Source: Clostridium sp. CAG:921 (GTDB taxonomy: Bacteria; Bacillota; Clostridia; TANB77; CAG-465). Taken from it: a stretch of 7,797 bases of DNA. The notes beneath the pieces are model-generated. The model worked only from the letters and a program-made list of their open reading frames with translations, was not told the origin of the DNA and ran no database searches. A program made the translations under genes and the position numbers. Below are positions 1 through 6,762 of this stretch, one piece after another. Where the stretch lies: NCBI GenBank assembly GCA_000433135.1, contig HF991983.1, positions 26,676 to 34,472 on the forward strand, read 5' to 3'. How positions within the stretch are numbered: position 1 is the stretch's first letter; the number at the start of each line of letters is the position of its first letter.

Positions 1-447
1 CTTGCTAAGGAAAATTCAGAAGATACTACTGCAAGTAATGGTGGTGAATATACTTGTTATGATAATGGTTATACATTAGGAGAATATATAAATGCTGTTA
101 AATCTTTAAAAGATGGAGAAGTATATCCAACGATTGTTGAGACTTCTTATGGTTATCATGTTATAAAATTAAATTCTAAAGTTGAAAATGGTAGAGTAAA
201 AAGTGAAAAGGAAAGAGAAGAGTATGTAGATGAGCAAATTAATAATTTAGCTGATGAAAAACATGTTACAATAGATGAGGAAAAATTAAATAAATTAGTT
301 GAATCTATTACAGGAAAAGCTGTAACTTCAGATGATGAAACTAGTAGTACTTCAAGTTCTTCAACATCTGATAAATCAAATACTACTAATGAAAGTGATT
401 CAAGTAGCTCAGAAGGAAGCACAGATACTTCTTCTAAACAAAATTAA
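1..447 (+). CDS. Parvulin-type peptidyl-prolyl cis-trans isomerase, C-terminal part (5' end outside window)
   Basis: The frame is open from base 1 and ends at TAA 445-447, giving 148 residues of a longer protein. Residues 1-57 match the second half of a rotamase (parvulin, PpiC/PrsA/SurA) domain: an SNGGEYTCY segment, then SLKDGEVYPTIVETSYGYHV followed by IKL. These correspond to the family's 'A..GGDLG', 'L..GE.S.PV.T..GYH' and 'I.K' landmarks. Residues 58-105 form a charged, helix-prone linker. Residues 109-146 are a low-complexity Ser/Thr/Asp/Asn tail ending in SSKQN. By family knowledge such proteins in Firmicutes are secreted or membrane-anchored foldases that help exported proteins fold outside the membrane. 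The signal peptide or lipobox cannot be checked because the N-terminus is outside the window. The next gene starts 11 nt after the stop, so the two are probably cotranscribed. The isomerase domain is well supported; membrane attachment is inference. Confidence 0.85.
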   Translation, partial: LAKENSEDTTASNGGEYTCYDNGYTLGEYINAVKSLKDGEVYPTIVETSYGYHVIKLNSKVENGRVKSEKEREEYVDEQINNLADEKHVTIDEEKLNKLVESITGKAVTSDDETSSTSSSSTSDKSNTTNESDSSSSEGSTDTSSKQN

Positions 448-448
448 T

Positions 449-453
449 GAGGG
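449..453 (+). promoter_or_regulatory. Ribosome binding site that decides the methyltransferase start
   Basis: GAGGG lies 5 nt before the ATG at 459. An earlier in-frame ATG at 447, overlapping the preceding stop, has no such site in front of it. The protein family also typically begins with the MEVITSK-like sequence found at 459, so 459 is preferred. Confidence 0.7.
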
Positions 454-458
454 ATAAA

Positions 459-1298
459 ATGGAAGTTATAACTAGTAAATCCAATGAAAAGGTAAAATTT
501 ATAAAAAGTTTAAATGAAAAAAAGTTTAGACAAGAACATAAAGCTTTTTATATTGAAGGAGTTAAAGTCGTAAATGAAGTTATAAACCAAAGGGAAGCGA
601 TAGACATTTTGTTTATCGCTTATTGTGATGAAATACTAAAAAGTGTAAATGGTGGAAGCAAATTATTACAAATTTTAGAAACGTCAGAACGTCTAAGAAG
701 TTTACAACTTTTAAATATTTCAAAAAGTGTATTTGAAACTATAACTGACACAAAAACTCCACAAGGAATTTTAGCTGTATTAAAAATTCCAGAGTTTAGC
801 ATTGATGAAATTTTAAAAGAAGAAAAAAATGTGTTATTACTTGATAAGTTGCAAGATTTAGGAAATATTGGAACTATAATTAGAAGTGCAGATGCTTTCG
901 GAGTAAAAAGTATTATTTGTATAAATGGTACAGCAGATGTATATTCTCCTAAAGTTATTAGGTCTACTATGGGATCTATTTTAAGAGAAAAGATTATATA
1001 TATACAAGAAGAAAAAGTAGAAGAATTAAAAAAGCGCGCTCATAAAATAGTTGGAACAAGTTTAGAAGCCAGAAAGTACGTAACTGATTTTGATTTTCCA
1101 AGTAAGTGTATTTTTGTATTAGGAAATGAAGCAAGCGGAATGAGTAAAATGGTTGAAAACAGTTGCGATACACTTGTAAAAATTAAAATGACAGGAAGCG
1201 CAGAGTCTTTAAATGTATCAGTTGCTGCTGGAATTATTTTATATGAACAATTTAATAAAAATACTAAATGCGACTGTAATGATATTTTTGAAAGTTAA
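459..1298 (+). CDS. TrmH/SpoU-family RNA 2'-O-ribose methyltransferase
   Basis: This 279-residue protein (from the ATG at 459) transfers a methyl group from S-adenosylmethionine to a ribose 2'-OH in tRNA or rRNA. Residues about 1-107 form the N-terminal substrate-binding domain typical of RlmB/TsnR-like members, starting MEVITSKSNEKVK and including the TKTPQGILAV joint. The C-terminal SPOUT (trefoil-knot) domain shows all three family motifs: motif 1 QDLGNIGTIIRSADAFG (about 132-148, with the conserved Asn136 and Arg142), motif 2 VLGNEASGMS (about 220-229) and motif 3 SLNVSVAAGIILYE (about 250-263). Length is normal for the family. It follows the isomerase gene by 11 nt and is closed by a terminator, so it is probably the last gene of an upstream operon. 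Whether the target is 23S rRNA or a tRNA cannot be told from sequence. The C-terminal CDCNDIFES tail lies outside the family core. Confidence 0.93.
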   Translation: MEVITSKSNEKVKFIKSLNEKKFRQEHKAFYIEGVKVVNEVINQREAIDILFIAYCDEILKSVNGGSKLLQILETSERLRSLQLLNISKSVFETITDTKTPQGILAVLKIPEFSIDEILKEEKNVLLLDKLQDLGNIGTIIRSADAFGVKSIICINGTADVYSPKVIRSTMGSILREKIIYIQEEKVEELKKRAHKIVGTSLEARKYVTDFDFPSKCIFVLGNEASGMSKMVENSCDTLVKIKMTGSAESLNVSVAAGIILYEQFNKNTKCDCNDIFES

Positions 1299-1341
1299 TA
1301 CTTAGGTTAAATTTTAATATAATTAATATTTTAATATGCTT

Positions 1342-1373
1342 TAAAATGATGTATAATACATCATTTTATTTTT
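1342..1373 (+). terminator. Rho-independent terminator after the methyltransferase gene
   Basis: TAAAATGATGTAT and its perfect reverse complement ATACATCATTTTA face each other around a single A. The practical fold is an 11-bp stem with a 5-nt loop. It is followed by TTTTT at 1369-1373. It lies 43 nt after the methyltransferase stop and separates this unit from the marR operon. Confidence 0.85.
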
Positions 1374-1441
1374 ACGCTATTTTCATTTAGAAAGTAGGTT
1401 ATTTTATATAAAAATTTGCATAAAATCTATATTGTGTAAGT

Positions 1442-1480
1442 TTTGTGATATATTTGTAAAGATTTGTGATATATTTGTAA
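1442..1480 (+). repeat. Two 18-bp direct repeats upstream of the marR promoter
   Basis: TTTGTGATATATTTGTAA occurs identically at 1442-1459 and 1463-1480. The period is 21 bp, which is two turns of the helix. The second copy ends 5 nt before the -35 box. A third partial match, AAATATTTGT, lies at 1493-1502 inside the -35/-10 spacer, so TTTGT recurs at 1453, 1474 and 1498. The placement suggests binding sites for a regulator, possibly the MarR protein encoded next. The repeats are seen; the role is inferred. Confidence 0.6.
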
Positions 1481-1485
1481 GGCTA

Positions 1486-1514
1486 TTGACAAAAATATTT
1501 GTTAGTAGTAAAAT
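1486..1514 (+). promoter_or_regulatory. Sigma-A-type promoter of the marR-ABC operon
   Basis: A perfect -35 box TTGACA (1486-1491) is followed by a 17-nt spacer and the -10 box TAAAAT (1509-1514, 5 of 6 consensus). Transcription would start near 1521, giving a leader of only about 20 nt. The spacer holds the imperfect inverted repeat ACAAA-AATA-TTTGT (1489-1502), where a bound dimer would block RNA polymerase. This fits autorepression, but that is inferred. Confidence 0.85.
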
Positions 1515-1525
1515 TTAATACTTGT

Positions 1526-1546
1526 AAGGAGGCTTGCAATGTAATG
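1526..1546 (+). promoter_or_regulatory. marR translation start region with an AUG-UAA start-stop
   Basis: The ribosome binding site AAGGAGG (1526-1532) is 6 nt from an ATG at 1539 that is followed at once by TAA (1542-1544). That stop overlaps the real marR ATG (1544-1546) as TAATG. The real start lies 11 nt from the ribosome binding site, which is longer than usual. Ribosomes may therefore initiate on the minimal ORF and re-initiate on marR, lowering its yield. An in-frame TTG at 1499 is excluded as the start because it lies inside the promoter. Confidence 0.55.
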
Positions 1547-2008
1547 GAAGAATATAAAGTTTTATTTCAAATTAAATCTTTGCAAAAGATAATATTTAAG
1601 AAATTTTTATGCAATAATAACAAATATAATGTAAATAAAGAGTTTTTGCCAACACCGACTCAAATGCAAATTATAGCATATATTATGGCACATGAAAATG
1701 AAGAAATATATCAAAAAGATTTAGAAAATGTTTTAAAGTTAACTAGAGCTACTGTATCAGGTGTTCTACAAACTATGGAAAAAAATTCTTTAATTGAAAG
1801 GGTAGTAGATTCAAATGATACAAGAGGTAAAAAAATAATTTTGAATAAAGAAGCTGAAGAGATCTTTAAGAAAAATAAAATTAAACTTGATAAAGTTGAG
1901 GAAATTTTAAAAAAAGATATTGATAAGGATAGCTTAGAAACTTTTTTTAAAGTGATTATTAAGATGAAAGAAAATGCTGAAAGTTATGATATTATAACTT
2001 TAGAATAA
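1544..2008 (+). CDS. MarR-family winged-helix transcriptional regulator
   Basis: The protein has 154 residues, the usual MarR size. The N-terminal helix (about 1-22) would contribute to the dimer interface. A winged helix-turn-helix covers about 37-101. PTPTQMQIIAYIMAHEN begins the domain, YQKDLENVLKLTRATVSGVL carries the HTH and recognition helix, and SLIERVVDSNDTRGKKIIL is the beta wing with the family's D..D.R. motif (DSNDTRGK, about 89-96). C-terminal helices (about 103-145, with EEIFKKNK and VEEILKK) complete the dimer domain. Family members usually repress their own operon and nearby efflux genes and lose DNA affinity on binding a small ligand or on oxidation. A Cys at residue 23 is the only cysteine, so multi-thiol sensing is unlikely. 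It lies 28 nt before the first ABC gene without a terminator between, so it is probably the exporter's local regulator. The ligand cannot be inferred. Confidence 0.9.
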   Translation: MEEYKVLFQIKSLQKIIFKKFLCNNNKYNVNKEFLPTPTQMQIIAYIMAHENEEIYQKDLENVLKLTRATVSGVLQTMEKNSLIERVVDSNDTRGKKIILNKEAEEIFKKNKIKLDKVEEILKKDIDKDSLETFFKVIIKMKENAESYDIITLE

Positions 2009-2036
2009 TGTAAAGTGAATTAGAAAGGATGATAAT

Positions 2037-3800
2037 ATGTTAAAATTAATGAAAAAATTTTCAGCTAAGCAATGGCTTGTTACTTTTATCTGTTTATTTT
2101 TAATATTTGCACAAGTTTGGCAAGATTTAAAAATACCAGATTATATGTCTGAAATTACTAAGTTAGTACAAACAGAAGGCTCTCAGATGTCAGAAATTTT
2201 AAAAAATGGAGCATATATGGTAGGATGTGCACTTGGAAGTTTGATGCTTGCAATAATTACAGGATATTTAACTTCTGGGGTTTCTGCAAGTTTTTCGATG
2301 AAACTAAGAAAGCTTGTTTTTGACAAGGTTGAAAGCTTATCTATGCATGAAGTAAAGCAATTTTCAACAAGTAGTCTAATTACTAGAACTACAAATGATA
2401 TAACTCAAGTAGAAATGTTGATTTCAATGGGAATGCAACTTTTAATAAAAGCACCAATAACAGCAATTTTTGCAATAACTAAGATATTAAACAAAAGTTG
2501 GCAATGGAGTGCAATAACAGCTGTAGCCGTAGTTGTACTTTTATCAGTAGTAAGCATGCTTACTGCAATAGTGCTTCCAAGATTTAAAATTGTTCAAAAG
2601 TTAATTGATAGAATAAATGGAGTTACTCGTGAAAATTTGACTGGCATTCGTGTTGTTAGAGCATTTAATGCTGAAAAATATCAAGAAGATAAGTTTGAAG
2701 AAGTAAATAACAAATTAACTAATTTGCAACTTTTTAATCAAAAGAAATTTGCAATAATGGAACCTGTAATGTATTTGGTTATGTATTGCTTAACTCTTTC
2801 TATATATTTTGTAGGCGCTTTAATTATAAAAGATGCAATGATGGTTGATAAGTTATCGTTATTTGGAGATATGGTAGTGTTTAGTTCATATGCAATGCAA
2901 GTAATAATGTCATTTTTAATGCTTGCTATGATATTTATGATGATTCCAAGGGCACAGGTATCTGCAAAACGTATTAATGAAGTATTAGATACGGATATAA
3001 CTATAAAAGATGGAAAAATTAATAAGCTTACTACTAATGAAGTTGGAACTGTTGAATTTAAAAATGTATCATTTAAATATCCAGATGCTGATGAATATTT
3101 GTTAAAAAATATTTCTTTTAAAGCAAATAAAGGAGAAACTGTGGCATTTATTGGATCTACTGGTAGTGGTAAGTCTACTTTAATTAATTTAGTACCTAGA
3201 TTTTATGATGCAACTGAGGGTAAAGTTTTGGTAGATGGTGTTGATGTAAGAGATTATAACTTGGAGTATTTAAATAATAAAATTGGTTATGTCCCACAAA
3301 AAGCAGTCATGTTTAATGGTACTATAAATTCAAATGTTTCATATGGCGATAATGGTAGAGGAAAAATATCAGAACAAAAAATTGATGATGCAATTAGAGT
3401 CGCACAGGCAAAAGAATTTGTTAATAAGCTAGAAGCTGGAGTAAATGCTCATGTTGCACAAGGAGGAACCAACTTTTCTGGTGGTCAAAAGCAAAGACTA
3501 CAAGTAGCAAGAGCAATAGCTAGAGATCCTGAAATCTACATTTTTGATGATAGTTTTTCAGCTCTTGATTATAAAACAGATTCAGTTCTTAGAAAAGAGT
3601 TAAAAAAATATACAAAAAATGCAACAAATTTGATCGTTGCTCAAAGAATCGGTACTATAATGAATGCAGATAAAATAATTGTTCTAGATAATGGAATTTG
3701 TGTTGGTCAAGGTACACATAAGGAACTTTTAAAAAATTGTGAAGTATATAAACAAATTGCATTATCTCAACTTTCAAAGGAGGAACTAGAAAATGCATAA
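2037..3800 (+). CDS. ABC exporter half-transporter, subunit 1 (degenerate ATP site)
   Basis: This 587-residue half-transporter has a six-helix type I exporter domain (about 1-320; helices near 13-30, 58-80, 130-150, 158-180, 242-264 and 275-302) and a nucleotide-binding domain (about 335-580). The nucleotide-binding domain shows Walker A GSTGSGKS (373-380), Q-loop Gln421, signature FSGGQ (480-484) and Walker B YIFDD (501-505). Two key residues deviate: Asp505 stands where the catalytic Glu normally follows the Walker B Asp, and Gln536 (AQR) replaces the switch His. This pair is the hallmark of the inactive-site partner in heterodimeric exporters such as TM287/288, BmrCD and LmrCD. It starts with RBS AAAGGA 7 nt ahead and overlaps the next gene by 8 bp, so a 1:1 partner is expected. 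It likely exports drugs, lipids or peptides from the cytoplasmic membrane. The substrate is unknown. Confidence 0.94.
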   Translation: MLKLMKKFSAKQWLVTFICLFLIFAQVWQDLKIPDYMSEITKLVQTEGSQMSEILKNGAYMVGCALGSLMLAIITGYLTSGVSASFSMKLRKLVFDKVESLSMHEVKQFSTSSLITRTTNDITQVEMLISMGMQLLIKAPITAIFAITKILNKSWQWSAITAVAVVVLLSVVSMLTAIVLPRFKIVQKLIDRINGVTRENLTGIRVVRAFNAEKYQEDKFEEVNNKLTNLQLFNQKKFAIMEPVMYLVMYCLTLSIYFVGALIIKDAMMVDKLSLFGDMVVFSSYAMQVIMSFLMLAMIFMMIPRAQVSAKRINEVLDTDITIKDGKINKLTTNEVGTVEFKNVSFKYPDADEYLLKNISFKANKGETVAFIGSTGSGKSTLINLVPRFYDATEGKVLVDGVDVRDYNLEYLNNKIGYVPQKAVMFNGTINSNVSYGDNGRGKISEQKIDDAIRVAQAKEFVNKLEAGVNAHVAQGGTNFSGGQKQRLQVARAIARDPEIYIFDDSFSALDYKTDSVLRKELKKYTKNATNLIVAQRIGTIMNADKIIVLDNGICVGQGTHKELLKNCEVYKQIALSQLSKEELENA

Positions 3801-6213
3801 TGATGAAAAAGAAAAGTTTTCTCAAAAAAGAAGAGATCCTATGTCACGTGGAAGAGGACCTGGTGGAATGGGTATTCCTGGTGAAAAAGCAAAAGACTTT
3901 AAAAGTGCAATAAAAAGATTGTTTAGTGAGTTAAAAAGTTTTAGAGTATTAATTTTTGTAGCATTAATACTTGCTGTTTGTGGTTCAATTCTTTCTATAT
4001 TTGCACCAAATAAGCTATCAAAATTAACAGACGTTATTTCTGATGGATTAATTGTAAAGAAAGAAAATATAGAAATAATTTCAAATAATATATCAAAAAA
4101 TTTAACTGATGACAAAATAAAAGAAATATTTAAAAATATATTAGATGTCAACTTATCTGAGAATACAGTTTCAAATATAATGTCAAGTGGTGAAATTTCA
4201 CAAGAAGATAAAAAGGAGTTTTATGCTTTTATTTCAAGCATTAAGTTATCTCCAAATGATGCAAGTAGCTTATTTCAAGGAATTTCAGAACTTCCTGATA
4301 GTATAAAAAAAGAATTGTTTACAGAAAGTGAATATGATGGTGTTAAATTTTCATTTGAAGACAAAATGAACGCTTTAAATATGGTATCAGAAATGTCAGC
4401 TTTAGACACTGACACTAAAAATACTAGTATTTTTCAAAATATAGACATCTCAGATAGCCTAAAACAAGTTTTATTTAAAGAATTTGAAATTGATGGTGTA
4501 GTGATAAGTGCTAATGATCAATATGAATTCTTGAAAATTATGTCTACACTTGAAAATGGAAATGATGCTTCTAAAATTTATGCGAAAATAGATGAATTAC
4601 CTGAAAATATTAAAAGTGTAATAGAACCATATATGGACATAGAAAAAATAAAACAAATATCAATATTTTTACTTTGCATTTACTTAATGAGTGCTATGTT
4701 TACGTATATTGAGTCAATAAGCATGACAGATGTTGCTAATAAATTTGCAAGAAAACTAAGAAGCAGAATATCAAAAAAAATCAATAATTTGCCACTTAAA
4801 TATTTTGATAGAAACTCAACTGGTGATATATTATCAAGAGTGACTAATGATGTAGATACAATAGCACAGTCAATGAATCAATCGCTTGCAACCTTAGTAA
4901 GTTCTACAACTTTATTTATTGGTACAATCATAATGATGTTTTGTACTAACTGGATAATGTCTATTACAGCAATTTTAGCTAGTATGATTGGATTTTTTGG
5001 TATGTTTTTTATATTAAAAAAATCACAAAAATACTTTGTACAAAAGCAAGAAGCGCTTGGAAATTTAAATGGACATATTGAAGAGATATATTCCGGATTA
5101 AATGTAGTAAAAGCATATAACGGTAAAAAGAGTTCTGATGAAAAATTTGATGAATTAAATAAAAAAGTAAGTGTGTCTAGTAGAAAGAGTCAATTCTTAT
5201 CTGGAATAATGCACCCTATAATGGGATTTATAGGTAACTTTGGGTATGTAGCAGTTTGTATAGTTGGTGCACTTCTTACTATGAATAATATGATATCATT
5301 TGGTGTAATTATAGCGTTCATAACTTATGTAAGGTTATTTACATCTCCACTTTCACAAATTGCACAAGCTATGACATCACTTCAATCAACAGCTGCAGCT
5401 AGTGAGAGAGTATTTGAATTTTTAGATGAAGAAGAAATGTCAGATCAAAAGAATATAAAAAGAAAACTTGATAGAAAAGATGTTAAAGGTAAAATTGAAT
5501 TTGACAACGTAGTATTCCAATACGACAATAATGATAAACCAACAATAAAGAACTTTACAGCAACTGCTATGCCTGGTCAAAAGATAGCAATAGTTGGACC
5601 TACTGGTGCTGGTAAGACGACTATGGTAAATTTGCTTATGAAGTTTTATGATATAAAGTCTGGTGATATAAGGATTGATGGAGTGTCAACTAAAGAATTA
5701 TCACGAGAAAATATTCATAATTTGTTTACTATGGTATTGCAAGATACATGGCTTTTTGATGGAACTGTTAAAGAAAATATAATATACAATAGAGAAAATG
5801 TAACTGACGATAGGGTGCATGAAGTATGTAAAGAAGTTGGTCTTGATCACTTTATTAGAACTTTACCACATGGTTATGATTCTAAAATTTCTGACAATGA
5901 TAGTGTATCAGCAGGTCAAAGACAATTACTTACAATTGCCAGAGGTATGATTGAAGATTCACCATTTTTAATACTTGATGAAGCAACTTCAAATGTTGAT
6001 ACTAGGACAGAAGAACTTGTTCAAATTGCAATGGATAAATTAACTAAAGGGAAGACGTCATTTATAATAGCACATAGGCTATCAACTATAAAAAATGCTG
6101 ATTTAATTTTGGTTATGAAAGAAGGAAATATTATAGAACAAGGAAATCATGAAGAACTTATGAAGAAAAATGGAGCTTATGCTACTTTATATAATTCACA
6201 ATTTGAACTTTAA
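3793..6213 (+). CDS. ABC exporter half-transporter, subunit 2 (canonical ATPase, large extracytoplasmic insertion)
   Basis: The protein has 806 residues, about 200 more than a usual half-transporter. A basic, Gly-rich N-terminal tail (SRGRGPGGMGIPGEKAKDF, residues 18-36) precedes helix 1 (about 52-71). Helix 2 comes only at about 287-306. The ~215 residues between lie outside the membrane and contain ~50-residue repeats. Helices 3-6 lie near 365-388, 390-408, 475-496 and 500-520. The nucleotide-binding domain (about 565-800) has Walker A GPTGAGKT (602-609), Q-loop Gln650, Walker B FLILDE with catalytic Glu730, and switch His761. The signature is VSAGQ (705-709) instead of LSGGQ, and in the dimer it faces the degenerate site of subunit 1. 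The canonical site is thus this subunit's Walker motifs plus FSGGQ of subunit 1. The start is set by AAAGGAGG (3776-3783) 9 nt ahead, inside the end of subunit 1, with an 8-bp overlap that suggests translational coupling. Confidence 0.94.
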   Translation: MHNDEKEKFSQKRRDPMSRGRGPGGMGIPGEKAKDFKSAIKRLFSELKSFRVLIFVALILAVCGSILSIFAPNKLSKLTDVISDGLIVKKENIEIISNNISKNLTDDKIKEIFKNILDVNLSENTVSNIMSSGEISQEDKKEFYAFISSIKLSPNDASSLFQGISELPDSIKKELFTESEYDGVKFSFEDKMNALNMVSEMSALDTDTKNTSIFQNIDISDSLKQVLFKEFEIDGVVISANDQYEFLKIMSTLENGNDASKIYAKIDELPENIKSVIEPYMDIEKIKQISIFLLCIYLMSAMFTYIESISMTDVANKFARKLRSRISKKINNLPLKYFDRNSTGDILSRVTNDVDTIAQSMNQSLATLVSSTTLFIGTIIMMFCTNWIMSITAILASMIGFFGMFFILKKSQKYFVQKQEALGNLNGHIEEIYSGLNVVKAYNGKKSSDEKFDELNKKVSVSSRKSQFLSGIMHPIMGFIGNFGYVAVCIVGALLTMNNMISFGVIIAFITYVRLFTSPLSQIAQAMTSLQSTAAASERVFEFLDEEEMSDQKNIKRKLDRKDVKGKIEFDNVVFQYDNNDKPTIKNFTATAMPGQKIAIVGPTGAGKTTMVNLLMKFYDIKSGDIRIDGVSTKELSRENIHNLFTMVLQDTWLFDGTVKENIIYNRENVTDDRVHEVCKEVGLDHFIRTLPHGYDSKISDNDSVSAGQRQLLTIARGMIEDSPFLILDEATSNVDTRTEELVQIAMDKLTKGKTSFIIAHRLSTIKNADLILVMKEGNIIEQGNHEELMKKNGAYATLYNSQFEL
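4153..4632 (+). repeat. Coding region for ~50-residue tandem repeats in the ABC subunit 2 insertion
   Basis: Residues 121-280 of subunit 2 read as diverged repeats that begin LSEN (121-166), LPDS (167-218), ISDS (219-268) and LPEN (269-280, cut off before helix 2). The two best units are nucleotides 4291-4446 and 4447-4596. They share 14 of the first 35 residues ungapped, including D-S, L-F, E.E.DGV and the S..D of FSFED/ISAND. Unit 1 lacks the DGV section but keeps EDK at the matching spot. LTDDKIKEIF (104-113) may be a further remnant. The repeats are seen at protein level only; DNA identity is low, so the expansion is old. Confidence 0.65.
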
Positions 6214-6218
6214 TATAA

Positions 6219-6261
6219 AAAAAACATACTTTGGTACATTTAGTACTAAAGTATGTTTTTT
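6219..6261 (+). terminator. Strong terminator closing the marR-ABC operon
   Basis: A 19-bp stem (6219-6237 with 6243-6261) has one G-T wobble and a 5-nt loop ATTTA. The A-tract on the left arm and the T-tract on the right arm make it potentially active in both directions. It begins 5 nt after the subunit 2 stop codon. Confidence 0.9.
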
Positions 6262-6321
6262 AGGAAATACTAAAATAAAAAATAGAATAAAAATTAACAA
6301 GACTGTATGTAACTTTATATA

Positions 6322-6339
6322 TTTTTACAAAACTAACTC
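6322..6339 (+). repeat. Left copy of an 18-bp repeat flanking the small membrane gene
   Basis: TTTTTACAAAACTAACTC here matches 6772-6789 with one mismatch (C to T at the seventh base). The copies are 450 bp apart in direct orientation and bracket the small membrane-protein gene with its promoter and terminator. No transposase or terminal inverted repeats accompany them, so origin as a mobile element is not shown. Confidence 0.4.
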
Positions 6340-6386
6340 TAGATATAGTAGAAGCAACTAAATAAGTAGGTAAAAATAATATGTAC

Positions 6387-6415
6387 TTGTAAATTCGAAG
6401 TTAATAGTGTATAAT
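6387..6415 (+). promoter_or_regulatory. Promoter of the small membrane-protein gene
   Basis: TTGTAA (6387-6392, 4 of 6 consensus) lies 17 nt before a perfect TATAAT (6410-6415). The expected start is near 6422, about 44 nt upstream of the ATG at 6466. The preceding terminator makes an independent promoter necessary. Confidence 0.75.
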
Positions 6416-6465
6416 TATTATGTAATGTATGCTAGGAAATTACTAATAATTTAGGAGGAACAAAT

Positions 6466-6654
6466 ATGTTTTATCTGTTTATAATTTTACTTATTGTGGC
6501 TGTTACTTTTTCAATTATAGGTTTAGTATTTTGTGTTGGAGTTTATTTTTGTAAAGAAAAGTGGTTGGTATCTGTTGCTGCTGTGTCTTGGATAGTGTCT
6601 ATATTTTCTTTGCTTCTTGGAATTGGAGTAGGGATATATTGTTGCTTAGTATAA
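6466..6654 (+). CDS. Small two-helix membrane protein of unknown function
   Basis: This 62-residue peptide is almost entirely hydrophobic. Helix 1 spans about 2-28, a short positive turn CKEKW covers 29-33, and helix 2 spans about 34-60. By the positive-inside rule the turn is cytoplasmic and both ends face outward. Four cysteines (23, 29, 59 and 60) include a CC pair near the C-terminus. The gene is convincing despite its size: AGGAGG lies 7 nt before the ATG, a TATAAT promoter precedes it and a terminator follows. I recognise no family. A holin-like, signalling or transporter-accessory peptide are all possible. A type I toxin is less likely, as those usually have one helix and a charged tail. 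It is transcribed separately from the ABC operon, so a link to the exporter is not shown. Confidence 0.75.
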   Translation: MFYLFIILLIVAVTFSIIGLVFCVGVYFCKEKWLVSVAAVSWIVSIFSLLLGIGVGIYCCLV

Positions 6655-6688
6655 GACATATAATAAGTATATATAATGTGTAAAAAAT

Positions 6689-6728
6689 AAAAGCAAGTTT
6701 TAAGATAAATTCTTTTACTTGCTTTTTT
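6689..6728 (+). terminator. Terminator of the small membrane-protein gene
   Basis: AAAAGCAAGT (6689-6698) pairs perfectly with ACTTGCTTTT (6717-6726) across an 18-nt loop that can itself pair AAGA with TCTT. The stem runs into a T-tract (6723-6728). It lies 34 nt after the stop codon. Confidence 0.85.
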
Positions 6729-6762
6729 GCTAAGTATATTTATATAATTAACAAAAATGTGA

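Noticed and set aside
156..422. 88-codon - strand reading frame
   Set aside because: It is antisense to the Ser/Thr-rich tail of the isomerase gene. Its Ser/Leu-rich product is what the reverse of such codons gives, and it has no ribosome binding site or family resemblance.
447..458. Earlier in-frame ATG (447) for the methyltransferase
   Set aside because: It overlaps the previous stop and has no ribosome binding site ahead of it. The ATG at 459 has GAGGG 5 nt upstream and matches the usual N-terminus of the family.
1499..1543. Longer marR reading frame starting at TTG 1499
   Set aside because: The extra 15 codons cover the -10 box and the ribosome binding site, so they lie mostly upstream of or at the transcription start.
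3822..4151. 109-codon - strand reading frame
   Set aside because: It is a shadow of ABC subunit 2, with no initiation signals and no recognisable domain.
6170..6361. 63-codon + strand reading frame across the operon end
   Set aside because: It starts inside ABC subunit 2 in another frame and runs through the terminator hairpin. It has no ribosome binding site.
6466..6654. Type I toxin-antitoxin toxin
   Set aside because: The peptide has two helices rather than one with a charged tail, and I found no overlapping antisense promoter pointing back at it. It is left as unknown.
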